Below are positions 26,055-35,895 of a stretch of DNA of 64,000 nt, piece by piece. The notes under the pieces were generated by a model that was given only the letters and a program-made list of their open reading frames with translations, had not been told where the DNA came from and made no database searches. The stretch covers positions 1,556,001 through 1,620,000 of the forward strand of contig NZ_CP113060.1 of assembly GCF_026625725.1 (NCBI RefSeq). The letters are read 5' to 3'. A program made the translations under genes and the position numbers. This DNA is from Pseudomonas sp. SL4(2022) (GTDB lineage Bacteria; Pseudomonadota; Gammaproteobacteria; Pseudomonadales; Pseudomonadaceae). Numbering within the stretch: the stretch's first letter is position 1; each line of letters opens with the position of its first letter.

Positions 26055-26891
26055 CTAGCTGGCGATGCGCAAGGCATCGGCGTCGACACCGCGAACGCCA
26101 CGGATGTTGCGCGCGGTTTCAATTGCCAGTTGCTTCTCGGCGTTGCTCAGCACGCTGCCGCTGAGGCTGACCATGCCCTTCTGGGTATCGACTGAAATAT
26201 CCAGACCGTCGAGGTTGCGGCTGTAGATAAAGCTGGATTTCACCTTGCTGGTGATCCACGCATCGCTGATCGCCACCGCGGTTTCATCAGCGGCGCTCTG
26301 CGCCTTGGCAGCGTTACTTTTGCTCGCACTGACGCTGAGCTGGTTGCTCACTTCACGCACGCCATCGGTGTTGGCGGCCAAACGACCGGCAAGTTCCTTG
26401 GCCTCGGCGGTCTGCGCACTACCGGTCAGGCTGACTTTGCCGTTGAGTGCATTGACGTTGATGTCCAGACCTTCGGTGTTGCTATTCCACAGCAGCTTGG
26501 ATTTCACCGTGGCCACCAGGGTCGCGTCGTCAAAACGCTGCGACAGGTTCGGCGCGGCGCTGGCCTTTGCCGCAAAGGCCGGGTCGAGGGTCAGCTGATT
26601 GTCGACCTTTTTCACCCCTTCGATACCCAGGGCAATCTGCTCGGCCAGGTCGCGCTCAACATCGGTTTCCACCTTGCCGGTCAGCTTGGCGCTGCCGTTC
26701 TCCACGTCCACATCGAGGGTGAAGGGGTTGAGGTGGCGGTTAAGGGCAAACGCGGTCCAGATTGAACCTTCCTGGCGCGCCTCACTCAGCTCGCGGCTGG
26801 CATCGCCCTCGGCAGCATAGGCCGCGCAAGGAGCCAGGCCGATCAGGCCGGCGGTCGCAGTGGCCAGGACCAGCGCTTTCAATTGATGCAT
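26055..26891 (-). CDS. Periplasmic BON-domain protein (OsmY-like), three BON domains
   Basis: A 278-residue exported protein with a signal peptide of about 26 residues (ALVLATATAGLIGLAPCAAYAA). Three BON domains follow, at about residues 42-105, 122-190 and 208-275. Each has the pattern ISVNA/VDVENGxxxLxGxV and a GVxxVxNQL end. BON domains bind membranes and help maintain the envelope under osmotic shock. A GGAGG ribosome binding site precedes the ATG. It starts a run of four leftward stress-type genes. Confidence 0.87.
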   Translation of the reverse strand: MHQLKALVLATATAGLIGLAPCAAYAAEGDASRELSEARQEGSIWTAFALNRHLNPFTLDVDVENGSAKLTGKVETDVERDLAEQIALGIEGVKKVDNQLTLDPAFAAKASAAPNLSQRFDDATLVATVKSKLLWNSNTEGLDINVNALNGKVSLTGSAQTAEAKELAGRLAANTDGVREVSNQLSVSASKSNAAKAQSAADETAVAISDAWITSKVKSSFIYSRNLDGLDISVDTQKGMVSLSGSVLSNAEKQLAIETARNIRGVRGVDADALRIAS

Positions 26892-27036
26892 GGCAGTTCC
26901 TCCAATGGATAACGATCAAGCAGACGGCCGTTTGTCGCCGTCGTTATTGATAGATCGCAAGCCCCATGCCAGCCTCTAAAAACAATATTAAGACTTAAAT
27001 ATCAATTACTTAATGACACTCTCCGAACATGCCATA

Positions 27037-27083
27037 CGTGCAGCTTGCATGATCGCCGCAGAACAGCCGTGCAACTTGCATGA
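27037..27083. promoter_or_regulatory. Two tandem palindromic operator-like sites upstream of algB
   Basis: The 16-mer CGTGCARCTTGCATGA occurs at 27037-27052 (R=G) and 27068-27083 (R=A), with a 31-base period, about three helical turns. The core of the second copy, TGCAA-C-TTGCA, is a perfect palindrome; the first has one mismatch. They sit 60-107 bases before the algB start and about 150 bases before the divergent BON gene. This looks like a dimer-binding operator pair. The regulator is not known to me. Confidence 0.6.
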
Positions 27084-27143
27084 CGTGCTGCGGACTAACC
27101 CTGTACACGCAATGACTGTGTGCGGGATAAGAAGGAGATGGCC

Positions 27144-28493
<1,350 letters not shown>

Positions 28494-28497
<4 letters not shown>

Positions 28498-30269
28498 AGC
28501 TGCGCAGCCGGCTGTTTATCAGCAGCAGCGCGCTGCTTACCGTCGCCATCGTCGGGCTGCTGCTGGGGATGTTCAGCGTGCTGCAGCTGACCCAGGTGCA
28601 GAGCCAGGCGATGACCCGCAATCTGCAAATCATCGATGCCAGCCTCGGCCTGAGTCAGGAGTTGGGTAAGCAGATGATTCTGCTACTCGCGGCGGACCTC
28701 GACCGCGAGGCCCTGAAAGCGTCCGATCAGCAGTTCAAACTCTGGCTGCAACGGGCCACAGAGAGCGCCACCGCTGACAGCGACCGTCAGGCGATTGGCG
28801 AGATCGCGCACGCCTACGCCAGCTTCGATGACTTGCTGGCCAAACCGCTGACCGTACGCCGCGAGCTGCTCAGTAATGACAGCTTCGGCCGCGCCATCGA
28901 GGCCCTGCGTGATCGCATCAACGCGGTGCAAACGCGTTATGTCGACGCCGCCGCGCTCGAAGAAACCCGCGCGCGGGAACGCGCCTGGCTGATCGCTGGC
29001 CTGCTCGGACTGATCTGCATGGCCGTGTTGGTGATCGGCTTTGTCACCGCGCACAGCATCGCCCAGCGCTTCGGCCGGCCCATCGAGGCATTGGCGCGGG
29101 CCGCCGATCAGATCGGCCAGGGCGACTTTCAGGTCACCCTGCCGCTGACCCCGGTGGCGGAAATGTCCGCCCTGAGCCAGCGCTTCGGCCTGATGGCCGA
29201 GGCCCTACGCGAGTTCAAGAGCAGCGATGTGGCCGCCCTACAGGCCGAGCAACAGCGCCTGCAAGCGGTGCTCGACAGCATCGACGACGGCCTGCTGATC
29301 TTCGATTACGCAGGCCGGGTCGAGCACGTCAACCCGGTGGCCCTGCGCCAGTTAAGCTGGGGTGCCGAGCAGCTCGGGCAGACCCTCGACGTGGCCCTGA
29401 ATCGCGCCGATCTGGCCGAGCAGCTGCACAAGGTGCTGCAGGGCGAAAGCCTGGATGAGGTGCTGGACGATGTGCAGACCGAGGTCGATGGCGAGCAACG
29501 TGTACTGGCCTACAGCCTGTCTGGTGTTCATCACAGCGAAGGGCGCTTTATGTGCGCGGTGATGGTGCTGCGCGATGTCACCGAGCAGCGCGCCTTCGAG
29601 CGGGTGCGCCGCGAATTCGTGCTGCGCGCCTCGCATGAGCTGCGTACGCCGGTGACCGGCATGCTGATGGCGTTCGGCCTGCTGCAGGAGCGCCTGCAGT
29701 TTGCCGCAGAATCCCGTGAAGCCGACCTGCTCAATACCGTGGATGAGGAAATGCACCGCCTGCTGCGCCTGATCAACGACCTGCTGAGTTTCTCGCGCTA
29801 CCAGAATGGCCTGCAGACCCTGGAGCTTTCTACCTGTGCCTTAGGCACGCTGCTACATCAGACCCAGCAACGCTTCACCACCCAGGCCGCCGAGCTGCAG
29901 ATCAGCCTGGCCTGCGAAGTGCACGGCGATCTGCCGGACGTGCAGATCGACCCGCTACAGATCGAGCGGGTGCTCGACAACCTGATCGGCAATGCCCTGC
30001 GCCACAGCCGCCCCGGCGGGCAGATCCGTCTGCAGGCACGACAGCAGGACGAACGGGTGGTGCTCAGCGTGGAAGATAACGGCGAGGGTATTCCCTATCG
30101 CCAGCAGACGCGGATCTTCGAACCCTTCGTGCAGGTCAGCCGCAAGAAAGGCGGCGCCGGCCTCGGCCTGGCGCTGTGCAAGGAAATCGTCCAGCTGCAT
30201 GGCGGACAGATCGGCGTGCATTCACGCGCCGGTCAAGGGGCGCAGTTCTACGTGGCACTGCCGGTTTAA
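28494..30269 (+). CDS. kinB: Sensor histidine kinase KinB
   Basis: A 591-residue membrane sensor kinase starting at a GTG that overlaps the algB stop (GTGA). There are two membrane helices (about residues 9-33 and 163-185) around a periplasmic helical sensor domain. They are followed by a HAMP domain (GRPIEALARAADQIGQGDF), a PAS domain (LDSIDDGLLIFDYAGRVEHVNP), the H-box FVLRASHELRTPVTGM near residue 378 and the ATPase domain with NLIGNALRHS, DNGEGIP and GGAGLGLALCK. Length and layout match P. aeruginosa KinB (595 residues), the partner of AlgB and a regulator of alginate and virulence through AlgU. It is intact although algB is frameshifted. Confidence 0.93.
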
Positions 30270-30311
30270 ATTGGCACCAACCACCGTCATAGCAGCGAAT
30301 TCTTGCCTATG

Positions 30312-30339
30312 GAACTTCTCGCGGGTTGCAGAATCTCTA
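30312..30339 (+). promoter_or_regulatory. AlgU (sigma-22/sigma-E-type) promoter candidate
   Basis: GGAACTT at 30311-30317 gives a perfect -35 hexamer GAACTT, followed by a 16-base spacer and TCTCTA at 30334-30339 in place of the TCTGA -10. The AlgU consensus is GAACTT-N16/17-TCTGA. It lies 33-60 bases upstream of the chosen ATG of the phosphoethanolamine-transferase-like gene. Confidence 0.5.
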
Positions 30340-30371
30340 GCTGCGCCTTTAACCGAGCAGAGCAGTCAGGC

Positions 30372-32090
30372 ATGTCTCTTTCACTCGCAGCACTTGGCCT
30401 AAACTCACAACATCCCGCCCCCAACCCTCGTCTGCGCGTACTCAGATTGCTGGCGCTGACCTGCCTCAGCAGTCTGTTGCTTATGGCTGACGATTTCATC
30501 CAGCAATTGTTCACATCCGCCAACCAGGCTGAACTGGAATTGCGGTTTGTGGTGGTGGTCTGGTTGTTCAGTCTGTCTCTATGGCTAGTGGCTATGCCCG
30601 GCCTGGTAACTGCTCTCTTGGTGGTGCTATGCACCATGCAACTTATCCAGCTCAGTCATATCTCGTTTTTCGGCGAGCCATTGACCGGCCCTGACATTGT
30701 CAGCCTGTTCAATGACTTCGCCGAAGTGCGGGAAACCGGCTGGCACAGCTTTGCCGATCACTGGCATGTTCTGCCAAGTGTGCTGCTGCCTTACGCTTTG
30801 CTGATTTTCCTGCACCGCTGGGTTCCGTCGCAGATTGATTTACCGCGCAGTCGCTGGGCCCTGCTGATTATCGTTCTAGTGCTGGGGGCCAAACCTTATC
30901 GTGCCACCTACCGGGATCTCAGTTCATTCATGCCCGGACCTACGCGCAGTGGTCTGCATAACAGTTTCAATGCATTCGCTTTTTATGCTGTACGTTTGGC
31001 ATTTCGTCCCGTAGACGCGCTACCACAGGCACCCTTTCAGCCCTACCAAGTACAGCGTCAGCCAAGCACGGCGCAACATGTCTGGCTGGTAGTCGCAGAC
31101 TCTCTGCGCACCGATCGCCTTGGTGTTCTGGGCTATCCTCGCAATACCACGCCAAACCTGAGTCGCATGGCTTCGGCTAACCAGCTGTTGGCCAAGCCGG
31201 GCATTGCTGCCGGTGTTTCCACTGCCGTTAGCCTGCCCAATCTGCTCAATCTGATTCGAGAGCCTGGGCAGACCGAACTATTGAGCACGCAACCGCACAA
31301 CTTGTTTTCCCTTGCGCGCCAGGAGGGTTTTCGCACCCATTGGCTTTCAGCTCAGGAGTCGAAACTGCTCAGCCATCTGGGCAGTCGCCATTTGGATGTC
31401 TCGATTACCCGCGAGGACCACCCACTGCTTTTCCTCAAGCGACACGACCATGCCTTGATTGATATTTTGAAAGAACAACAGTGGGCGATGCGCAATTTCG
31501 TTGTTCTCAACCTGCGAACAGCTCACCTGCCTTACGAAGAAAACTACGCCAAACACAGTGAGCCATTGCCCCTGTGGCCAGCGGATTCTGAGCTCCCGCG
31601 CGAACAACGTCAGGCGAATGCTTATGACAACGCAGTGGGTTATCTGGACGATGTGTTAGCCGAAATAATTGAACAATTCGATCAGCTTGAAGGCGAACGC
31701 TACTTGATAATTACCGGCGATCACGGCCAGTTACTGGGCGAAGACGGACGCTGGGGGCATAACGATTTACTGCCACAAGTGGTTGAAGTTCCCGTGCTGG
31801 TAGTGGCGCGTGATGCACCGGCGCAGCACCTGCAGGTGCTGAAAGAGGAAGACTGGATCAGTCACTACGAAGCTGGAGTTTGGCTTGCCCAACGGCTTGG
31901 TTGGCAAATCAGCAATCCGAATCAGACCCGCGGCGAACACTTCGTCCAGGGAAAACAGCTGTTTGGCGACAACATGATCAAACGTGTCGTGGAAACGCCA
32001 GAAGGCCTGCAATATGACGCACCAAGACTGTTAAGTCGTTGGCTCAAGGATCTTGGGCCAACGGGCAGAGCACGCGCAGCAGGTGAATAA
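30372..32090 (+). CDS. Phosphoethanolamine-transferase-like membrane protein (sulfatase superfamily)
   Basis: A protein of about 572 residues. Five hydrophobic helices fill the first 200 residues, then comes a periplasmic alkaline-phosphatase-superfamily domain. It has the metal-binding start VVADSLRTDRLGVLGYPRNT, the nucleophile region GVSTAVSLPNLL (resembling the TAVSLP site of EptA-type enzymes, with Thr as nucleophile) and the C-terminal metal site ITGDHGQLLGEDG. It is likely to transfer phosphoethanolamine or a similar group to lipid A, core or another glycan in the periplasm. The start at 30372 was chosen because an AlgU-like promoter lies just before it; a TTG at 30303 is the alternative. 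Confidence 0.72.
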   Translation: MSLSLAALGLNSQHPAPNPRLRVLRLLALTCLSSLLLMADDFIQQLFTSANQAELELRFVVVVWLFSLSLWLVAMPGLVTALLVVLCTMQLIQLSHISFFGEPLTGPDIVSLFNDFAEVRETGWHSFADHWHVLPSVLLPYALLIFLHRWVPSQIDLPRSRWALLIIVLVLGAKPYRATYRDLSSFMPGPTRSGLHNSFNAFAFYAVRLAFRPVDALPQAPFQPYQVQRQPSTAQHVWLVVADSLRTDRLGVLGYPRNTTPNLSRMASANQLLAKPGIAAGVSTAVSLPNLLNLIREPGQTELLSTQPHNLFSLARQEGFRTHWLSAQESKLLSHLGSRHLDVSITREDHPLLFLKRHDHALIDILKEQQWAMRNFVVLNLRTAHLPYEENYAKHSEPLPLWPADSELPREQRQANAYDNAVGYLDDVLAEIIEQFDQLEGERYLIITGDHGQLLGEDGRWGHNDLLPQVVEVPVLVVARDAPAQHLQVLKEEDWISHYEAGVWLAQRLGWQISNPNQTRGEHFVQGKQLFGDNMIKRVVETPEGLQYDAPRLLSRWLKDLGPTGRARAAGE

Positions 32091-32197
32091 AAGGCCTTGC
32101 AGAGCCGCCAATAGTGCCCAATCTGTCCATTTGATGCAGGTTGTCGTTTGCTGCGTGCAAGCCGACACTGGGCGCTCCATTCACGAGGAGCGCCGCC

Positions 32198-32602
32198 ATG
32201 CCCAGCATCAACCCCAGCCGTGAACAACTGGCCGCATTTACCGCCAAGGTGGCGGATGACACACCGCTGCTGATGCTCAATCTGCTGCGTTTTCAGGCCC
32301 AGGCCAGCTATGCCAGCGGCAGCAGCCATGCGCCGTGCAGCGGCCGCGAAGCCTATGCACGCTACAGTCAAACGGCGCTGCGCAAAGTCCGTGGCGTGGG
32401 CGGTGAGGTGCAGGTCATGGCCGCCGCGCAGGCTGCCCTGATTGCCCCGGCCGATGAACGGTGGGATGAGTTGCTGTTAGTGCGCTATCCCTCCAAGGCG
32501 GCCTTTCTCAGCATGCTGGCCGACCCCGAGTACCGCGCGGCGACCGAACACCGTACCGCCGCCCTGGCCGACTCACGCCTGATCGCCACCACGCCACGTT
32601 AA
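32198..32602 (+). CDS. DUF1330 domain protein
   Basis: A 134-residue soluble protein with the dimeric alpha/beta-barrel pattern of DUF1330: LLMLNLLRFQ near residue 24, the YARYSQTAL helix, and WDELLLVRYPSKAAFLSMLADPEYRAATEHR at the end (given here only as the family signature, about residues 88-118). Its function is unknown in the family. A GAGGAG ribosome binding site precedes the ATG at 32198. Confidence 0.82.
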   Translation: MPSINPSREQLAAFTAKVADDTPLLMLNLLRFQAQASYASGSSHAPCSGREAYARYSQTALRKVRGVGGEVQVMAAAQAALIAPADERWDELLLVRYPSKAAFLSMLADPEYRAATEHRTAALADSRLIATTPR

Positions 32603-32622
32603 TGACGCGGTGGCCAGCCCGG

Positions 32623-34107
32623 CTAGTGCCCTGAGGCTTCCTTGATCAGCGGCACTTCCTTGCCCTCGGCATCGAACAGCTTGCCGCCCTTGAAGTAATC
32701 GCCATCGTTGAGTGCGGCAATGTCCTGATAACGCAGGGTGCGCTCGTGGCCAGCCACGAATACCGATTGCTGATCCGAGTTACCAGCCTTGAAGTGGTTG
32801 AAGGCCAGGTTGAGCAGAATCGCCATGATCGCCGCCGAGCTGATGCCCGAATGGAAAATGGTTTCAAACCAGGCCGGAAAGTGGTGATAGAAGGTCGGCG
32901 CAGCAATCGGGATCATGCCGAAACCGATCGAAGTGGCGACGATGATCAGGTTCATGTTGTTGCGGTAATCGACCTTGGACAGGGTACGAATCCCGCTGGC
33001 CGCCACGGTGCCGAACAGCACCACACCCGCACCACCGAGCACCGCCGTGGGCACGGCGGCGACCAGACGGCCCATCACCGGCAGCAGGCCGAGGGTCACC
33101 AGAATCAAGCCGGCCGAGGCCACCACATAGCGACTTTTCACCCCGGTCACGGCCACCAGACCGACGTTCTGGGCAAAGGCACTCTGAGTGAAGGAGCCGA
33201 AGATCGGCGCAAACACGCTGGAAATCATGTCCGCACGCAGGCCATTGCCCAGACGTTTGGAGTCGACCTTGGTTTCGATGATGTCACCGACCGCGAGGAT
33301 GTCCGCCGAGGTTTCCACCAGGGTGACGATGATCACGATCAGCATCGAAATGATGGCCGCGACCTGGAAGGTCGGCATGCCGAAGTGGAACGGGCTGGGC
33401 ATCGCCACCAGCGGCCCTTCCGCAACCTTGGAGAAATCTGCCATGCCCAGGGCCACGGCCACCAGGGTGCCGATGACCATGGCCAGCAGAATCGACAGGC
33501 GCGAAATGCTCGAACTGCCGAGCTTACTCAACAGCAAGACGGTCGCCAGGGTGAGTGCGGCCAGGCCGATATTGGCCATGCTGCCAAAGTCTTCCGCCTG
33601 ACTGTTACCGCCCATGGCCCAACGTGCCGCCACCGGCATCAGTGTCAGACCGATGGTGGTAATCACAATGCCATTGACCAGCGGCGGGAAGAACTTGGTG
33701 ATGCGCGAGAACACCGGGGTGATCAATAAGCCAATCAGCGAGGCGGCGATTACTGCGCCGAACACGGCCGGCAGACCGCCTGCGCCGTCACTGCCGAGGA
33801 TCGCAATCATGGTTGCTACACCGGCAAAGGACACACCCTGTACCAGTGGCAACTGCGAGCCGAAAAAGGGCAGACCAAGCGTTTGCAGCAATGTCGCCAG
33901 GCCGCCGGCAAACAGTGAGGCGGCGATGAGCAGGCCGATGTCCGCCGGTGACAAGCCGGCCGCCTGGCCAACGATCAAGGGCACCGCAACGATGCCGCCA
34001 TACATGGTCAGCACATGCTGCAAGCCATAGGCGAGGTTGGCACCGATACCAAGGTTTTCGTCTTCCGGGCGCTGCGCGGACGACGGCGTAACAGGTGAAA
34101 TCGTCAT
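32623..34107 (-). CDS. NCS2-family xanthine/uric acid permease
   Basis: A 494-residue transporter with about 14 membrane segments of the nucleobase:cation symporter-2 family. It has the family motif QNVGLVAVTGVKSRYV near residue 315 and the LVETSADILAVGDI stretch in helix 8, which carries the conserved Glu. Substrates in the family are xanthine, uric acid or uracil; the sequence suggests the xanthine/urate branch, though I cannot fix the substrate. It is a single leftward gene. Three GntR-like sites lie in the 140 bases upstream. Confidence 0.85.
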   Translation of the reverse strand: MTISPVTPSSAQRPEDENLGIGANLAYGLQHVLTMYGGIVAVPLIVGQAAGLSPADIGLLIAASLFAGGLATLLQTLGLPFFGSQLPLVQGVSFAGVATMIAILGSDGAGGLPAVFGAVIAASLIGLLITPVFSRITKFFPPLVNGIVITTIGLTLMPVAARWAMGGNSQAEDFGSMANIGLAALTLATVLLLSKLGSSSISRLSILLAMVIGTLVAVALGMADFSKVAEGPLVAMPSPFHFGMPTFQVAAIISMLIVIIVTLVETSADILAVGDIIETKVDSKRLGNGLRADMISSVFAPIFGSFTQSAFAQNVGLVAVTGVKSRYVVASAGLILVTLGLLPVMGRLVAAVPTAVLGGAGVVLFGTVAASGIRTLSKVDYRNNMNLIIVATSIGFGMIPIAAPTFYHHFPAWFETIFHSGISSAAIMAILLNLAFNHFKAGNSDQQSVFVAGHERTLRYQDIAALNDGDYFKGGKLFDAEGKEVPLIKEASGH

Positions 34108-34141
34108 GCTGAGTTACTCGCTGTTGTTATTGTCCAGCTAA

Positions 34142-34250
34142 TGTAGACAAACACAAAACCTCTTGGCTACAACTTTGTATACATTTATAAACAAAAGAGC
34201 ATCCACAGAACGATTTTCGAATGCGCAGTCTATAAATGATCGTGTAGACA
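34142..34250. promoter_or_regulatory. Three TGTA(G/T)ACA operator-like sites upstream of the NCS2 permease
   Basis: TGTAGACA occurs at 34142-34149 and 34243-34250, and TGTATACA at 34176-34183. The GTnnAC core is the usual half-palindrome of GntR-family operators. All three lie in AT-rich DNA just upstream of the leftward permease start at 34107, where a repressor of purine uptake would act. The binding protein is not encoded in the window. Confidence 0.55.
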
Positions 34251-34251
34251 T

Positions 34252-34283
34252 AAAACCGCCGATACAGACGCTGTATCGGCGGT
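34252..34283 (-). terminator. Rho-independent terminator of ampDh2
   Basis: ACCGCCGATACAG (34255-34267) pairs exactly with CTGTATCGGCGGT (34271-34283) around a 3-base loop. Read leftward, the stem is followed by TTTTATG. It lies 36 bases after the ampDh2 stop. Confidence 0.8.
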
Positions 34284-34318
34284 CAGTTACCCAAGAGGCC
34301 GCGCAGCCGTTCTTCGCG

Positions 34319-35095
34319 CTAATCGGCAGTGGCGGCAAGCACTTGCAGCAGCGCAGCGGTCTGCGCATCGGGCTCGCCGTCATAGCGTGCAGGACGGTAT
34401 TTCATCTGAAAGGCAGCCAGTACGTTGCGGGTGGCTTGATCCAGTTCACCGTGCAGTGGCACGGCATAACCCTGTCGCATCAATTGCGCTTGAAACCATT
34501 GCACGGTCGGCAGGCTGGCGCTGAACAGTGCTTGCTGACGTGCCACAGCATCGGCATCGGGCCAAGGTACGAGCCCCGCATCCGCCAGCTGCTTCCAGGG
34601 GAATAATGGGCCGGGGTCAACCTTGCGCTGAGGCGCAATATCACTGTGCGCCAGGATGCTGCCGGGCGGCAGCTGGTGGCGCTGCATGATGTCTTTGAGC
34701 AGCCCGATCAGCGCCTCGATCTGCGCCGGTGCAAACGGCTGCCAGTAGCGCCCTGTGGGGGTGTCATAGAAGCCCTGGTTAACCAATTCGATACCGATTG
34801 TGGTGCCATTGAGCCAGGTACGCCCCTGCCACTGGCTGTCGCCGGCATGCCAGGCGCGGCGATTCTCATCAACCAGGCGGTAGATGGTCGGCGTGCGGTC
34901 ACCAATCAGGTAGTGACTACTGACTTCGGTTTCGGTCAGCAGTTGCAGTGAGCGGTTCAGGTCTGCCGAGGTGTAGTGCAATACGATGTACTGCACTCGG
35001 CTGTTCTGGCCACTGGCGCTGTAGCGCTCATTGATGTGCAGTGTCTGGCTGCACCCGGCCAATAGCAGCAGGATGCTGAATAGAAAGATTCTCAT
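34319..35095 (-). CDS. ampDh2: N-acetylmuramyl-L-alanine amidase AmpDh2, lipoprotein
   Basis: A 258-residue amidase_2-family lipoprotein. The signal peptide ends in the lipobox LLAGC (Cys15), so it should sit on the periplasmic side of a membrane. The zinc amidase domain includes YIVLHYTSAD with the first His ligand (about residue 41), RAWHAGDSQW with the second motif and AHSDIAPQRKVDPG with the third. A peptidoglycan-binding helical domain closes the protein. It cleaves the amide between MurNAc and the stem peptide in wall turnover. In P. aeruginosa ampDh2 lies next to kinB, which agrees. Its start overlaps the MarC stop by 4 bases. Confidence 0.87.
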   Translation of the reverse strand: MRIFLFSILLLLAGCSQTLHINERYSASGQNSRVQYIVLHYTSADLNRSLQLLTETEVSSHYLIGDRTPTIYRLVDENRRAWHAGDSQWQGRTWLNGTTIGIELVNQGFYDTPTGRYWQPFAPAQIEALIGLLKDIMQRHQLPPGSILAHSDIAPQRKVDPGPLFPWKQLADAGLVPWPDADAVARQQALFSASLPTVQWFQAQLMRQGYAVPLHGELDQATRNVLAAFQMKYRPARYDGEPDAQTAALLQVLAATAD

Positions 35096-35685
35096 GGGGT
35101 GATATGCAACACGCTTTGCAGGTTATCCAGCAGCATGTCGACACTGAGCATGATCAGCAGCATGCCCATCAGGCGCTCCACAGCGGTCAGGCCACGTGGC
35201 CCCAGAAAGCGCTGCAGGAAAGAAGCCTGCAACAAAATGAACGCGGTTGCCGCCCAGGCCAAAACCACGGCGGCGTAAAGCTCCCATAGCGGACCATCAT
35301 GGGTATTGCGTAACGTCATCAGCAAGGCCAGGGCCGATGGCCCCGCCACTGCTGGCGTGGCCAGAGGCACCAGCATGGGTTCACCGTCGGGTACGTCACC
35401 GAGAACACCTTGCGGACCGGGAAAAATCAATCGCATGGCCACCACGAACAGAATGATACCGCCGGCAATCGCGGTGGCTTCGCGCGACAGCCCCAACGCA
35501 CTGAGCACCGTGTCACCGAAGGTGAGAAACAGCAGCAGCAAAGCCAGGGCGAATATCAGCTCACGCCCAGCGACCCACAGACGACGTTTGTTCGGTACAT
35601 TTTTCAGCGCGGCAATAAAGATGGCGATATTGCCGAAGGGATCGGTGACCAGAAAGATCAGCGCAGCGAGGCCAAAGATTTCCAT
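35092..35685 (-). CDS. MarC-family membrane protein
   Basis: A 197-residue protein with six hydrophobic helices. It starts with FGLAALIFLVTDPFGNIAIF, the hallmark of MarC/UPF0056 proteins (the DPxGN motif), and carries ATPAVAGPSALALLM near residue 110, the repeat of the same motif. Members are proposed amino-acid exporters but their role is unsettled. It overlaps ampDh2 by 4 bases, so the two are transcribed together. Confidence 0.85.
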   Translation of the reverse strand: MEIFGLAALIFLVTDPFGNIAIFIAALKNVPNKRRLWVAGRELIFALALLLLFLTFGDTVLSALGLSREATAIAGGIILFVVAMRLIFPGPQGVLGDVPDGEPMLVPLATPAVAGPSALALLMTLRNTHDGPLWELYAAVVLAWAATAFILLQASFLQRFLGPRGLTAVERLMGMLLIMLSVDMLLDNLQSVLHITP

Positions 35686-35843
35686 GATGACTCCTTAACA
35701 GACCGCCAGAGTTTATGGCCTCTTGCCGCGGCAAGGCGACTACCCGGACGGATATCGCGGGAGAAAACACCTTTGATCAGGCAGATTCGTCACGCCGGTC
35801 TGCTGCCCAGGCAGGTCAGCGTTCACGCTGCTAGACTAACTCC

Positions 35844-35866
35844 TGTACAAAAACACTATCTGTACA
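35844..35866. promoter_or_regulatory. Repeated TGTACA motif upstream of the CRY-DASH gene
   Basis: Two TGTACA palindromes at 35844-35849 and 35861-35866, 17 bases apart, lie 30-52 bases before the start codon. Light-responsive MerR-type regulators of the LitR/PplR group bind TGTACA-rich promoters of photolyase-type genes in Pseudomonas, to the best of my knowledge. The match to that system is inference. Confidence 0.5.
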
Positions 35867-35895
35867 TGCTTTGTAGCAAATGTGAGGCTCAAGCC

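Noticed and set aside
32746..33729. 327-codon frame opposite the NCS2 permease
   Set aside because: Same kind of His/Gln/Asp-rich shadow, with no start signal or family.
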